From Natrinema sp. SYSU A 869 (lineage in GTDB: Archaea; Halobacteriota; Halobacteria; Halobacteriales; Natrialbaceae): DNA of 64,000 bases. Where the stretch lies: assembly GCF_019879105.1 (NCBI RefSeq), contig NZ_CP082248.1:558001-622000 (forward strand), read 5' to 3'. Every line of letters begins with the position of its first letter. Position 1 is the first letter of the stretch. The position numbers were made by a program, and so were the translations under genes. Shown here in pieces: positions 1-8,425 of the stretch. Under the pieces are notes generated by a model. It was not told the DNA's origin, searched no databases, and saw only the letters and a list, made by a program, of their open reading frames with translations.

Positions 1-342
1 GGACGTAGACGGCGAGGAAACACACGGGCGAAGGCCACAATTTGGATCCGAACGGGAGCACATTTCTACAGCCCTTCGGCCCTGGATATCTGCAGTTCAC
101 GAACCTCACTTACGCGAGATCCGTTACTGAGCCTTCTCATTCATCCACCATGGTGGATGAGTTATGGGCCGCGTTGGTCTCCTTGGAGGCGTTCACCTTG
201 TTCCCCTGTTACGGGGTCTTTGGTTGTACCTCTAACTCGATTCTTCCTGCCCCGTACGGACATTCGAATCGAATCGTCCGGTGAGTCCTCGTGACTTCGC
301 CCGCTATTGTGCTGTATGCTACCGTAGAACATAAAACTTTGC

Positions 343-585
343 TCACCGAAGTGGTGTGACACATTCCCGGCAGTAGGTGTAAAACGGATCGTTGCTGGTT
401 CCACAGGCAGGACACTCTCCGGGATCAGGCGATAGTACCGGCTCACTTGTCTTCCCCTGCTCAAACGTTCCCTGCATGAACGGTGGTGCCCCATTATTGG
501 GACTAGCCGGCTCCTGATCGGACACATTACGGTCGTCCTCCTCATTGGGCGCTCGCCAAGATGCGAGCCAGATCACGAAGAGTAC
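343..585 (-). pseudogene. C-terminal remnant of a small membrane protein with a zinc ribbon
   Basis: The minus-strand frame is open from the IS630 end at 585 down to a stop at 343. It begins with a hydrophobic stretch (VLFVIWLASW), then an acidic and proline-rich linker, then a four-cysteine zinc ribbon (CPAC followed by CREC) near the C terminus. This layout, one membrane helix followed by a C-terminal ribbon, is common in small haloarchaeal proteins. The N terminus has been cut off by the IS630 insertion, so the frame runs straight out of the element's terminal repeat. The GTG at 576 could serve as a start but falls inside the membrane segment. The function is unknown. Confidence 0.55.
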
Positions 586-596
586 TATAGTAGGAG

Positions 597-1088
597 TTAG
601 AAATAACTGCTCATTTTAGGAATAGAGAGTTGATCAAGAGCGGTATCGATCGCTGTTGTTAGCTCAGAAAGTGAGTCGAAGAATCGGTTGCTAAGAGCTG
701 ATTGCAGCTGTCTCCAGCACTCTTCGACTGGATTAAGTTCCGGTGAATACGCTGGTAACGTGACGAAGGCGAGGTCGTCACGGGCCGCCAGGTCCGTGAC
801 GGCCGACGCCTGGAAATACGGCGCTCCATCCAACACGACGATCAAGTTATCTTCGAACTCTTTGCATAATGCGAGAATGAAATGTTTCGCATGTTCGGCG
901 GTCACGTACTCTTCGAACCGAGAGAAAAAACGATCACCGTCCTCGGTGATCGCGCCCAAGAGACATGTCCAGTCGCGTTGCCCGGACAATTCGACGGCCG
1001 GCCGCGTGCCGCGCGGAAACCACGCGGCACGCGGCTCAACTTGCACGGATTTCTTGGTTTGATCGATACAGACTACTGTGGCGTCCAT
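597..1088 (-). CDS. IS630 transposase, catalytic DDE frame
   Basis: This 163-residue frame carries the DDE endonuclease core. The first Asp lies in VVCIDQTKKS, the second in VVLDGAPYFQ, and the Glu in the AYSPELNPVEECW box near residue 130. It would be expressed as a fusion with the upstream helix-turn-helix frame by frameshifting in the overlap at 1036-1088. The residue after the catalytic Glu is Cys here and Tyr in the second copy, one of only a few differences between the two elements. Confidence 0.87.
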   Translation of the reverse strand: MDATVVCIDQTKKSVQVEPRAAWFPRGTRPAVELSGQRDWTCLLGAITEDGDRFFSRFEEYVTAEHAKHFILALCKEFEDNLIVVLDGAPYFQASAVTDLAARDDLAFVTLPAYSPELNPVEECWRQLQSALSNRFFDSLSELTTAIDTALDQLSIPKMSSYF

Positions 1089-1593
1089 CTCCCGCCGCTT
1101 TTTTGAGTTCTTCGTGGAACGTCTCTTGTTCGTCAGCCTCAGCTTCAGCGGCTGTACGGCGTGGTTTTTGATAGCTCAATCTCGCTTCTTTGAGCAACCG
1201 CCGGCAACTCGGGATTGAGTAATCAACATCGTAGGTCTCGTCGAGATACTGCTGGACGAGCGCCGGCGTCCACGCCGGCGCGTTAACCCCAACTTCTTCG
1301 GGTGAGTCGTGGACAGCTTCTTCGAATTCTTGTTGCTCTTTTTCTGAGAGCTTTCGCTTTCTCCCAGATCGATGATCGTCAGTTACAGCCTGCTCAAGCG
1401 ACTCGTCGGTGTCGAGTCGCTTGAGCCAGCTATAGATCGTGCGTCGCTGAACGTCGTACCACTCGGCTAGTTCAGTCTGTGTAACGCTGTTTTTGTACGC
1501 TATTGCCGCTAAGAGCCGTTGTGTCGGCTTCTTTCCCTCCACGTTGAGAGCATCTTGCAATTCCTCGACAGAGATTTCGTCGAGATGATCCAC
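1036..1593 (-). CDS. IS630 transposase, N-terminal frame (helix-turn-helix)
   Basis: This 185-residue frame starts MDHLDEISVEEL. Residues about 30-60 form a helix-turn-helix (TQTELAEWYDVQRRTIYSWL), followed by a second winged-helix-like DNA-binding part ending in PRRTAAEAEADEQETFHEEL. It overlaps the catalytic frame by about 50 bases in another phase, the usual arrangement of two-frame IS630 elements, in which a fused transposase is made by ribosomal frameshifting. The equivalent frame in the second copy has a stop codon at codon 11, so this copy is the more likely active one. Confidence 0.85.
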   Translation of the reverse strand: MDHLDEISVEELQDALNVEGKKPTQRLLAAIAYKNSVTQTELAEWYDVQRRTIYSWLKRLDTDESLEQAVTDDHRSGRKRKLSEKEQQEFEEAVHDSPEEVGVNAPAWTPALVQQYLDETYDVDYSIPSCRRLLKEARLSYQKPRRTAAEAEADEQETFHEELKKAAGDGRHSSLYRSNQEIRAS

Positions 1594-1642
1594 TACCTTC
1601 AGAAATCATCTCTGAGTAGAAAGTTTTAACGGTTACTATAGT

Positions 1643-1772
1643 GGACTGTCCAGTAAGTTCCTACCCGGTTACGTAGCGAGTTTCACAGCAGATACAAGGG
1701 GAGTACTCCACTGACAAGAATCGCCCTCAGTCTATCAGTTCCCTAACTGGGTACGGATTTACTGGATCGTAC
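1643..1772. mobile_element. Small element with imperfect inverted ends (MITE-like)
   Basis: Two imperfect inverted repeats of about 28 bases (starting near 1643 and ending near 1772) share TCCAGTAA and TACCC-GTTA and enclose about 75 bases without a coding frame. The size of about 130 bp and the lack of coding potential suggest a non-autonomous insertion element directly abutting IS630 copy 1. No second copy was found in the window. Confidence 0.4.
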
Positions 1773-1846
1773 ACTAGTATCGGCATACGATAAGAGAAAG
1801 TAGACGTTCACGATCGTAATGGATGCCATTATAACACTACTTCTAG

Positions 1847-2110
1847 GGTTTAATCGGAGATCAGCCCGATGCTGATAAAGTTACGGTAAAGCGTCGCCTT
1901 CGGAGGGTTATACCGCCAGATGGCTACACGACTGTCACGATCAGCGATGAAACTGCAGCCAGGCTGTCCCGAGTCATGGTGCACCACGACTTGGAATCGA
2001 TGGCGATCGCCATCGATCATGCTGCTCAACTCGCACTAAATGAAGAAAGAATAATAAATGCTGAACTCGCACAACTCCTCTATCATCGGCTACAATCTGA
2101 AGAAGACTAA
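1847..2110 (+). pseudogene. Remnant of a small plasmid protein, possibly ribbon-helix-helix
   Basis: An open frame ends at the TAA at 2108 and reads ...DADKVTVKRRLRRV, then DGYTTVTISDETAARLSRVM, then a helical tail. The strand followed by two helices resembles CopG-type ribbon-helix-helix DNA binders. There is no ATG or GTG before residue 40, and a stop lies at 1844, so the 5' end is missing or shifted. An ATG in another phase at 1819 suggests a frameshift near 1850. The identity is tentative. Confidence 0.4.
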
Positions 2111-2156
2111 AAACCGCATGCCAGCGAAGTCTTACTGTAATCTTACCGTAATTAAC

Positions 2157-3580
2157 ACTATTCCTGTTTCGAGTATATGAACCCCGTCCACTACCGGCTG
2201 TTTGCCGTGATGAGCGCATGAGTACAGTAATCGACACTCCGACATCTGACGGCGGTGTGGTGGAACGTGTCGTTGATGGATTCACCTCGCTGCTCGACGA
2301 AGTCGACAGCGAGGAAATTGCCGCTCGGCACGAGATTGGCCTTCATTCAAAGCGGATCGACTTTCTCGAACACGTCAAAATCGGGCTCCGACTGGGCATC
2401 GACGATCCGAACACGCTTGAAAACCTCGCTCAACAGACCGATGTCTATGCCAATCTCGAACCGATCAGCAAGGGCTACTTCTCGAAATTGACCACGCGCC
2501 GGCCCTTCCAAGCGGTCGCCGAATTGGCGACCGCTGTTCTCGAGCAGCCATCTCTGTACCATCCTGTGGGGGTCGCTCGTAAACGGCTCGAACAACTTCG
2601 TGAACGACAGATCATCGGCTGTGACGCAACTCGTCTCCCACTCAGAACGACGCTCGTCATCGATACCGGCGACGACGAGCGTCGTTCGCCCCGAAGATTG
2701 CGGCATCGACCTCCATACTGCCGCTCGGCTCGATCCGGCCATGAAACACCCGCTCACCGCGTTCGTCACCCGAGCGAACTATCCCGAGTCGGACGCGTTT
2801 CCTGTCCTCGCCGGTGACGTCGAGATCCACGAGGACCTCGACTCAGTGATCTCCGTCTTCGACAAAGGCTACGTCCACTATAGATGGTTCGCTGACATGA
2901 AGAGCGAAGACATGGACATTGTCACGCCCTCCCAAAGAAATGCGAAACACGAAGTCGTGGATTTGCTCCACGACTTCGAACACGTTCAACCAGATGGCGA
3001 GGAAGTACGAGTTACTGACGAATATATCGAACTGGGAACCGTGGGACGGGAGTATCGGAAAGTCAGCATTATGCACGAGGATGATGACGATGAGATCTAC
3101 CTCACGACCTTGTCTCCCGATAAATTCGATACCTTAGAGATCGCGCTGATCTACGGAGTACGGTGGCTGATCAAGATCATGTTTCGCGAACTGAAACAGT
3201 ACACGAACATCCAGAAACTCCACAATACGACACTGAACGGCGTCCTCTTCGAGTTGTATTGCACGTTTCTCGCGTACATCCTCTCCCACTACTATCGACG
3301 ACAGTATCCAGTCCGCGGCGGAATGCCGCGGACGTTCCGAGTGATCCGCAACTATTGGAACCGACCACTCGGTGAGTACGGGTAGCTTCCGATGGAGCCG
3401 ACGCGTTTGCCGCCGCTCAGAGCGGCGGCTCCGGGCAACCTACCAGAGAATCCTGCGCTGCAGTCGGTCACCGCACTAACCCCGATCTCAGCAAACCATT
3501 TCTCGCTCAGATTCACTGGATGTATCGTTCTGATATCGGGGTCTACTGAGGTGACTCTAAATACTCGAAACAGGAATAGT
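2157..3580 (+). mobile_element. IS4-type insertion sequence with perfect 20-bp inverted repeats
   Basis: The ends actattcctgtttcgagtat (2157-2176) and its exact complement (3561-3580) bound a 1,424-bp element with one broken transposase gene. The size and transposase type fit the ISH8-like part of the IS4 family. No matching target duplication is visible in the flanks, so one flank may have been rearranged. Confidence 0.85.
2218..3385 (+). pseudogene. IS4-family transposase, frameshifted and catalytically altered
   Basis: The N-terminal part (from 2218) reads through a first catalytic region, GCDATRLPLR. It then shifts frame near 2690, and the rest continues to 3385. The second Asp lies in VFDKGYVHYRWF. 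The family's Y-R-E-K box is present as IYGVRWLIKIMFRELKQY, but the Glu is replaced by Lys (codon AAG at 3173-3175). Both the frameshift and the lost catalytic Glu indicate a dead transposase. The terminal repeats remain perfect, so an active relative could still move the element. Confidence 0.85.
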
Positions 3581-3702
3581 ATAGTCGAAATTCTTAGACA
3601 GGCTTTGAAACTGAGTCGATAGAGTGGCTGGTAGTGGGATAACGATCTCCCGTCTCAGAGCCAGGTATCGCTCGAGGAAGAATGCGTCTACGAGAGACTC
3701 CG

Positions 3703-4902
3703 TCAATCCGAAAGTGCCGCTAAGACGACGTCAGATCCGCGCATAAGTCGGTGTTCTAGGTAACTCCCTTCACTGTGTCCACCGCCAGTATGCCGAGACT
3801 CAGTAACCCCAAGAAATGATTGTTCTTTCAGAAGCCGGTAGACACGGTCTTGACTGAGTGGGTCACTGCCCTCAGCGTCTGCAATACTCTGATAGACTTG
3901 ATAGATCTCGTGTGTCGAGAAGGCATCGCCCCTACGATTCTCAGTGAGTTTTGCTAATGCCCGAAGGAGGTATTTGACATGAGGGGTCGAGCCCGAGACG
4001 AGTTCCTGGAACCGCTGCACTTCAGCTTTCCGCTGGCCGCGCTCGACATGTGTTTCAGTCACGTGATCATCGTTCTCGCGCTCAGCTAGTTCACCTGCCT
4101 TCTGGAGAATATTGATCGCTTTGCGTGCGTCACCGTGCTCTCGAGCTGCAAGTGCGGCGACTTTGGGGATGACACCATCTTGAAGGACACCAGATTTAAA
4201 TGCATCTCGGCGATTCTCGAGTATAGTTCGTAATTGGTCAGCATCATACGGTTGGAAGATGATGTCCTCATCTTGGAGACTGGAGTCAATACGCTCACTG
4301 AGACGGTCTCGAAACTCGATTTTGTTGCTGATAGAGATGACGCCGAGATAGCAATCTGTTTTCCCAGTTTCCTCTGCTCGTGAGAGTTGCATCAGGATAT
4401 CATCGTCTCGAAGGATATCGATCTCGTCAAGTAAAATAATACAAATATCACGCGTTTCAAGAAGATCCCAGAGATATCGATAGTATTCATTGGCACCAAT
4501 ACCCTTGTCAGGGATATCCAGTGTAGCTGAGGCTTCATTAGCAAGTTGTGTCGTTACTTCCCGAGCGACACGAGTTTCGGTATTCGCATCTGAACAATCG
4601 ACGTATGCGTGACTGAATTGAATATCATTCATGGTCGCTCGTTCTCGAGCACGTTGTGTCACATGACGTGCAACAAGTGATTTGCCGGTACCTGTTTTGC
4701 CATAGATAACGATGTTTGACGGTGGTCCGCCATCTATTGCTGGACCCAGTGCTTGTCCTACGTTTTGCAATTCAGTATCTCGGCCGACGATTCGATCCCG
4801 GTCCGGAACATGGCCAACACGGAGGAGCTCCCGTCGGGCAAAGATGTCGCCCGTTGCGAAGATATCATCGTCAGAAGCGTCATTGAGGTCACGGTTCGTC
4901 AT
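3703..4902 (-). CDS. cdc6: Orc1/Cdc6 replication initiator
   Basis: This 399-residue AAA+ ATPase of the archaeal Orc1/Cdc6 family binds origin recognition boxes and opens the replication origin. Walker A is GKTGTGKS (68-75), Walker B is IILLDEID (about 155-162), sensor 1 lies in ISISNK (about 190-194), and the C terminus holds the winged-helix DNA-binding part. The gene reads away from an intergenic region with four ORB-like repeats, the standard arrangement for a cognate origin. A TATA-like attttatg lies about 27 bases upstream of the ATG, just inside the first ORB, so the protein may regulate itself. The family is clear. Which replicon it drives is inferred. Confidence 0.93.
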   Translation of the reverse strand: MTNRDLNDASDDDIFATGDIFARRELLRVGHVPDRDRIVGRDTELQNVGQALGPAIDGGPPSNIVIYGKTGTGKSLVARHVTQRARERATMNDIQFSHAYVDCSDANTETRVAREVTTQLANEASATLDIPDKGIGANEYYRYLWDLLETRDICIILLDEIDILRDDDILMQLSRAEETGKTDCYLGVISISNKIEFRDRLSERIDSSLQDEDIIFQPYDADQLRTILENRRDAFKSGVLQDGVIPKVAALAAREHGDARKAINILQKAGELAERENDDHVTETHVERGQRKAEVQRFQELVSGSTPHVKYLLRALAKLTENRRGDAFSTHEIYQVYQSIADAEGSDPLSQDRVYRLLKEQSFLGVTESRHTGGGHSEGSYLEHRLMRGSDVVLAALSD

Positions 4903-4939
4903 ATCTAGAGTGTCTCAGTGAAGGTACATAAAATGCAGG

Positions 4940-5445
4940 AACCTAACACCGAGTGAAAATGGAGAAATTGGCCCTTTTAGATGGGTTACTCTACGAAGCA
5001 ATTAGAAGTCCGGTCAAACACCCACCCCAGACACCGAGTGAAATCAGAGTCAACTGTAGAGTTCGAAACGGAGTAAATCCCTGTAGAGAATATAAACATA
5101 AATCTTCAAAATCCTAAATCACTAGCTATCAGCTATCTCTTGGCTATATTTGTATGTATATATTGCTTATACACCTAGTTATATAATAATAGTTCAGAAT
5201 TGATGGAGTGATAGCAATCCCAAACTAGCATTTTCCGGGTAGTCTGTATGTGATTCCGCTTGGATCTCAGGGTTGCACCTGATCTGCTTTTCACTCGTTG
5301 CGAGGGGTGTGAGTGGACCAGATTGAATTCTAACTTTCGAAAGCTTCTCAGAGAATCAATCGTCTGACGAGCGTCAGACCCAGAATCTTCACTCGGTGTA
5401 TGGGGTGTGTCTCGGTTGATTTCACTCGGTGTCCGGGGTCTCTTT
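4940..5445. other. Putative replication origin with ORB-like inverted repeats
   Basis: Four copies of an ORB-like box (core ACTCGGTGT, usually with a flanking G run) lie next to cdc6. Two are on the minus strand (4946-4960 and 5022-5053) and two on the plus strand (5388-5407 and 5415-5440). The two best copies are near mirror images, GATTTCACTCGGTGTC followed by GGGG. Between them lies an AT-rich stretch (about 5085-5215) suited to unwinding. This fits known haloarchaeal origins: inverted boxes around an unwinding element beside an orc gene. Confidence 0.8.
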
Positions 5446-5609
5446 GAAGGCCGGTGTTATACCTCTGTTTCTTATTTCGTTTACAACTCTAGTCCATTGG
5501 TGTTCGGTTAAGCACTGGATCGCCTCATGAAGGCTTCAGCCACTCGTTCGCTGAGTAAGAGGCATGATTTTCTGGTTGACGGGCGTCATGAAACTTCGCT
5601 TTCGTGTTA

Positions 5610-5695
5610 CTATAGTAGCCACTGAAACGATTTACACGCTGATCGCACAGCTGTCATGCGATCAGGTGTGCAGTGACTTTCAGTGGCTACTATAT
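5610..5695. mobile_element. IS630-type MITE, hairpin element, copy 1
   Basis: An 86-bp element has inverted ends tatagtagccactgaaa (5611-5627) and tttcagtggctactata (5678-5694), with an inner palindrome around gatcgca/tgcgatc, so nearly the whole element can fold. The ctatagta tip is the same as that of the two IS630 copies, suggesting mobilisation by that transposase. A related copy is at 61333-61416. Confidence 0.7.
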
Positions 5696-5807
5696 GTGTG
5701 ATTTCCCTCTTCTGGGGTTCTTATCTAGACTTACATATGTGTAATGGCGATCCCCTCATCACCAGTGGCTAACAAATTTTGAGGGGGATCGGTAAGTACA
5801 GGGGGGT

Positions 5808-5978
5808 CTATGTATCGATAAGAGTGAAATCGGCACTACCGCAGCCAGGGCACGAATCCCAATGTAGTGGATTGGGGTCAACATCGCTTATCGCTTGCAG
5901 AACGAACCCACAGCCCCGGCATTCACTAAAATCGTTCACGTGAAAACGGCTATGCGGTCTATTTTCTTTCCTTGGCAC
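5808..5978 (-). CDS. Small two-CxxC zinc-ribbon protein
   Basis: This 56-residue protein has CRGC in the middle and CPGC near the C terminus (about 35 residues apart), the pattern of a small zinc ribbon, and ends ADFTLIDT. The most upstream in-frame start is the GTG at 5976-5978, which lies inside the terminal repeat of the adjacent MITE. A shorter start is the GTG at 5937-5939. Upstream of 5978 the frame meets a stop within two codons. The MITE therefore replaced the native 5' end, or supplies the present start. The function is unknown. Such proteins are frequent on haloarchaeal plasmids. Confidence 0.6.
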   Translation of the reverse strand: MPRKENRPHSRFHVNDFSECRGCGFVLQAISDVDPNPLHWDSCPGCGSADFTLIDT

Positions 5979-6205
5979 TGTCTAGATAAGAGAAACCGCA
6001 ATACGGAAAGGTGATGAAGTGACGGTATCGGCTGTAAAATCACCATATTGGATCTGATATAGGTGAACTCTGTTCTACGAGCAGCGATAATTCGGCTGCT
6101 TCAGCAAACTTCCCATAACCAGTGACAATCTCTGATCTCATCGGTAACGCTGCAACAGGCTCTGAAACGCTCCTATACGTCGGAATCGAGTAACTAGACA
6201 GTGCC
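5974..6205. mobile_element. IS6-ended MITE, copy 1 (232 bp)
   Basis: The element has inverted ends ggcactgtctag/ctagacagtgcc, the same tips as the IS6-type elements at 36001 and 48334, and no coding frame. An 8-bp direct repeat ctttcctt flanks it on both sides (5966-5973 and 6206-6213), marking a transposition event. Four relatives of 231-232 bp lie at 19555, 25746, 32202 and 32561. Confidence 0.85.
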
Positions 6206-6398
6206 CTTTCCTTTTATACCTCAGTGATTTGGTATCGGGAGAAAAAGCAGCGCTACATCCGCACACGTAGTTGCCGTTCAGTAGAGACGAGAAAAAGTTC
6301 AGACGAGAAAATCACCAACGATCACAAACCCACACCTTTGATCATCGTCTACTTTCATTCGCACAGCGCTTATAAATAGGACCAGCGAAAGAGACTCC

Positions 6399-6614
6399 AT
6401 GGAAAATCTCATCCAGAGTTCACAAACTCAATTAGTTACCAAGATTGTGAAGAGAGTGTCTGAAATGGAAGAAACCGATCCTCTGGACTTGCCTCCTCTC
6501 TACAACAGTATCGACCCTGAGGCGCTTAATCAACTCGCTGACTCAAATATCCGATTTGAATACACAGGATATAATATAGAAATTGAGAACGGAACAATCG
6601 CTATCGATCAATAA
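6399..6614 (+). CDS. HalOD1 output-domain protein
   Basis: This 71-residue protein shows the HalOD1 pattern: an N-terminal helix (TQLVTKIVKRVSEMEETDP), the conserved LPPLYNSIDPEALNQL box, and a C-terminal beta part (IRFEYTGYNIEIENGTIAID). HalOD1 is a haloarchaeal domain found alone or at the end of signalling proteins. Its biochemical role is not established. The gene stands alone. A TATA-like tataaata lies about 25-30 bases upstream of the ATG, which suggests a leaderless transcript. Confidence 0.8.
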   Translation: MENLIQSSQTQLVTKIVKRVSEMEETDPLDLPPLYNSIDPEALNQLADSNIRFEYTGYNIEIENGTIAIDQ

Positions 6615-6667
6615 GCATCTGTAGTGTGCGTGTGTTTCACGCTAAAATACATCTGAAGAATAGGATT

Positions 6668-7609
6668 TCAACAGAGCCGTTCGAGAGTGTCGATTAGCTC
6701 TTGGGCCGTGTTGCTAATCCGGCCAAGCCGGTCAGTGATCGCCTCGGGATTGTCACCGTTCCACGCTGCAAGGTAGAACGCTGATCCACTCATATCCAGC
6801 TCGAAGTAGCGCCCCACGACGTACGCAACGGCTTCGGCTTCCAGCTCGCGTTTCGTCCGTTCGTCGCGATCGTCAACGTCGAAGTGGAGGATCGCGTGAG
6901 CGTACTCGTGGATGAGTGTCCCAGCGAGATCCGCTTGGTTGTCTCGATCTTTCACTTCGACTCGCGGGCGCATGGTCATCGGACAGCGTTGCTTGCAGAC
7001 TCCCTTCGCTTCCCCGTAGTTCCACTCGTCGGCCGGCACAATCTGTGCATCGACGTCCAACTGCTCGGCGCTCTCGAGGAGGGCCGGCACCAGATTACTG
7101 GCATCACCATATGCTTCGGTTTCGAGATCAGGAAGTGCCTCTCCGTCGGTCTGCGAGACATCGAAGACAGCGGTGGGTTTGAACCCGACAAGCCCTTTCG
7201 ACCACTTCTCGGGCGGCGTCTCGTCGTACTCACAATCACTATTTTCGTGGTACGACGGGGAGTTTCCGCATTCGGGACACTGTTTCGTGATGATCGGTGC
7301 CCAGATCCAGATCGCACTCTCACCTTCCTGGACGTGCCGGTCGAACTCGTTTGCCCACGTGTTGTACCCTGCAACCTGGGTTGCGTGGGGACACTGCTGT
7401 TTGATCAGGAGCGTATTTCGGTACGAGTAGTCGTGGAAGTGGCTCTGTACGTCGAGCCAGGCTTTGAACTCTTCGCTGGCCGCAGCGTCGTCGACGAGGT
7501 CCACGAGGTCGTCAACCCACGTTTCGATCGTACTGTTCATCTCGTCGCTGCGCGTCTCGGTGTCGGTGAACGAGGCTGCTTGCTCTGTAGTCACTGCCAT
7601 TGGAATCAC
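6668..7609 (-). CDS. ArdC-like protein with ImmA/IrrE-type metallopeptidase motif
   Basis: This 313-residue protein begins with an ArdC-like ssDNA-binding domain (about 25-190; WLDVQSHFHDYSYRNTLLI and AGYNTWANEFDRHV) interrupted by a four-Cys zinc insertion (CPEC through DCEY). The C-terminal third has the zinc-peptidase motif HEYAHAILHF (about 235) and a trailing Glu-rich helix (ELEAEAVAYVVGRYF), as in ImmA/IrrE proteases. ArdC proteins on conjugative elements protect incoming DNA from restriction. That role is inferred. Its leader carries the hairpin element shared with three small genes at 11.2-12.2 kb, pointing to common regulation. Confidence 0.85.
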   Translation of the reverse strand: MIPMAVTTEQAASFTDTETRSDEMNSTIETWVDDLVDLVDDAAASEEFKAWLDVQSHFHDYSYRNTLLIKQQCPHATQVAGYNTWANEFDRHVQEGESAIWIWAPIITKQCPECGNSPSYHENSDCEYDETPPEKWSKGLVGFKPTAVFDVSQTDGEALPDLETEAYGDASNLVPALLESAEQLDVDAQIVPADEWNYGEAKGVCKQRCPMTMRPRVEVKDRDNQADLAGTLIHEYAHAILHFDVDDRDERTKRELEAEAVAYVVGRYFELDMSGSAFYLAAWNGDNPEAITDRLGRISNTAQELIDTLERLC

Positions 7610-7638
7610 TTGTGTTGACGCTCTCGCCTGCTCGAAAG

Positions 7639-7669
7639 CCTCACCCCTCTCTGGGGTACAACAACACCA
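7639..7669 (-). promoter_or_regulatory. Hairpin leader element 1, upstream of the ArdC-like gene
   Basis: On the minus strand it reads GTGTTGTTG, then ACCCC-agag-aGGGGT as a hairpin, then GAGG. It lies 30 bases before the ATG at 7609. The same order (TGTTGTT, hairpin, purine-rich tract) recurs at 11283, 11903 and 12191. Confidence 0.6.
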
Positions 7670-7715
7670 CTCTCGTTACACACCTGATCTCGAGTGAAAA
7701 CGGCTCACGGGGGGA

Positions 7716-7990
7716 TGAAAACACTCCGTTCATCGACGATCTCCTCGAGTCGATTCTGCGTCCGATGCTCGAAGTAACAGTTGTACGAGCAGTACCCCCA
7801 GATCTCACCAGTATCGTACTCGGCTTAGATCGGGACGATCTGCCAGAGTACACGACGATCTACAAATCGTTCGACCGGCTGAAAATGTGGGTGTGGCGGG
7901 TGTTGCTGCGCTGAAACGCGCAGCAACGCCCGCAGTCGGGCACGCAGCTCTCGACAGCACGTTCTTCGACCGCCGCTCAGCCTCCTCATA
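7716..7990 (+). pseudogene. IS5-type transposase N-terminal remnant
   Basis: The frame contains FIDDLLESILRPMLEV, then YTTIYKSFDRLKMWVWRVLL, the typical start of haloarchaeal IS5-family transposases. It stops at 7912 and continues in another phase with GHAALDSTFFDRR (about 7938-7975), which normally follows directly. The remainder of the transposase is absent. It is a truncated and frameshifted relic. Confidence 0.6.
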
Positions 7991-8425
7991 CTCAGTCGAT
8001 CACATCGGATTAGGATGAGTGTCTGCTCGGAGAAGGTGTGATATCCACCCAATCAGACAGCGAGCTAAAAGAGGAGCACCTGCTTAATTTTGTCGTCAAC
8101 AGTCTTAATAAGGAACTTTCGTTGGATCTCGGAGAGAACGTAGAGGACTTCACGGAGTGGGTAATCCACACGTTGCTGGTTCCCCTCTCATGACGCGCCG
8201 GAAGACGGAGGCAAGAGCGAAAGCGGGACGAAGATAGAACCGAAGACGGTCTGAGCGGTCCCGATCGGATCGACTTGCAGTCCCGTCGAAATCAGTCAGT
8301 CTCACTGCCGGTCGCTGATACCGATTCGCCGGCGCGGACGAGAGACCTATAACTAAATGTACTTTATTAATGTGGTCCAGAAGGTTTTAATGTATTTCAT
8401 ATAATCCATATTCTGTCACAATACA
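7991..8425. other. Degenerate spacer, no confident gene
   Basis: No complete gene is visible. On the minus strand a 42-codon open stretch (8193 down to a stop at 8065; VDYPLREVLYVLSEIQRKFL) looks coding but has no start and is not recognised. AT-rich sequence at 8355-8420 (ctttattaatg, atataatcc) probably holds the promoter of the next gene. Confidence 0.4.

Larger units (their letters stand above)
585..1641 (-). mobile_element. IS630-family insertion sequence, copy 1
   Basis: This 1,057-bp element is bounded by ctatagta inverted ends (585 and 1641) and carries two overlapping transposase frames. It is repeated almost base for base at 33715-34771. Insertion at a TA target is typical of the family, and both copies share CTATAG at each end. 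It cut the zinc-ribbon gene on its left. Confidence 0.9.
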
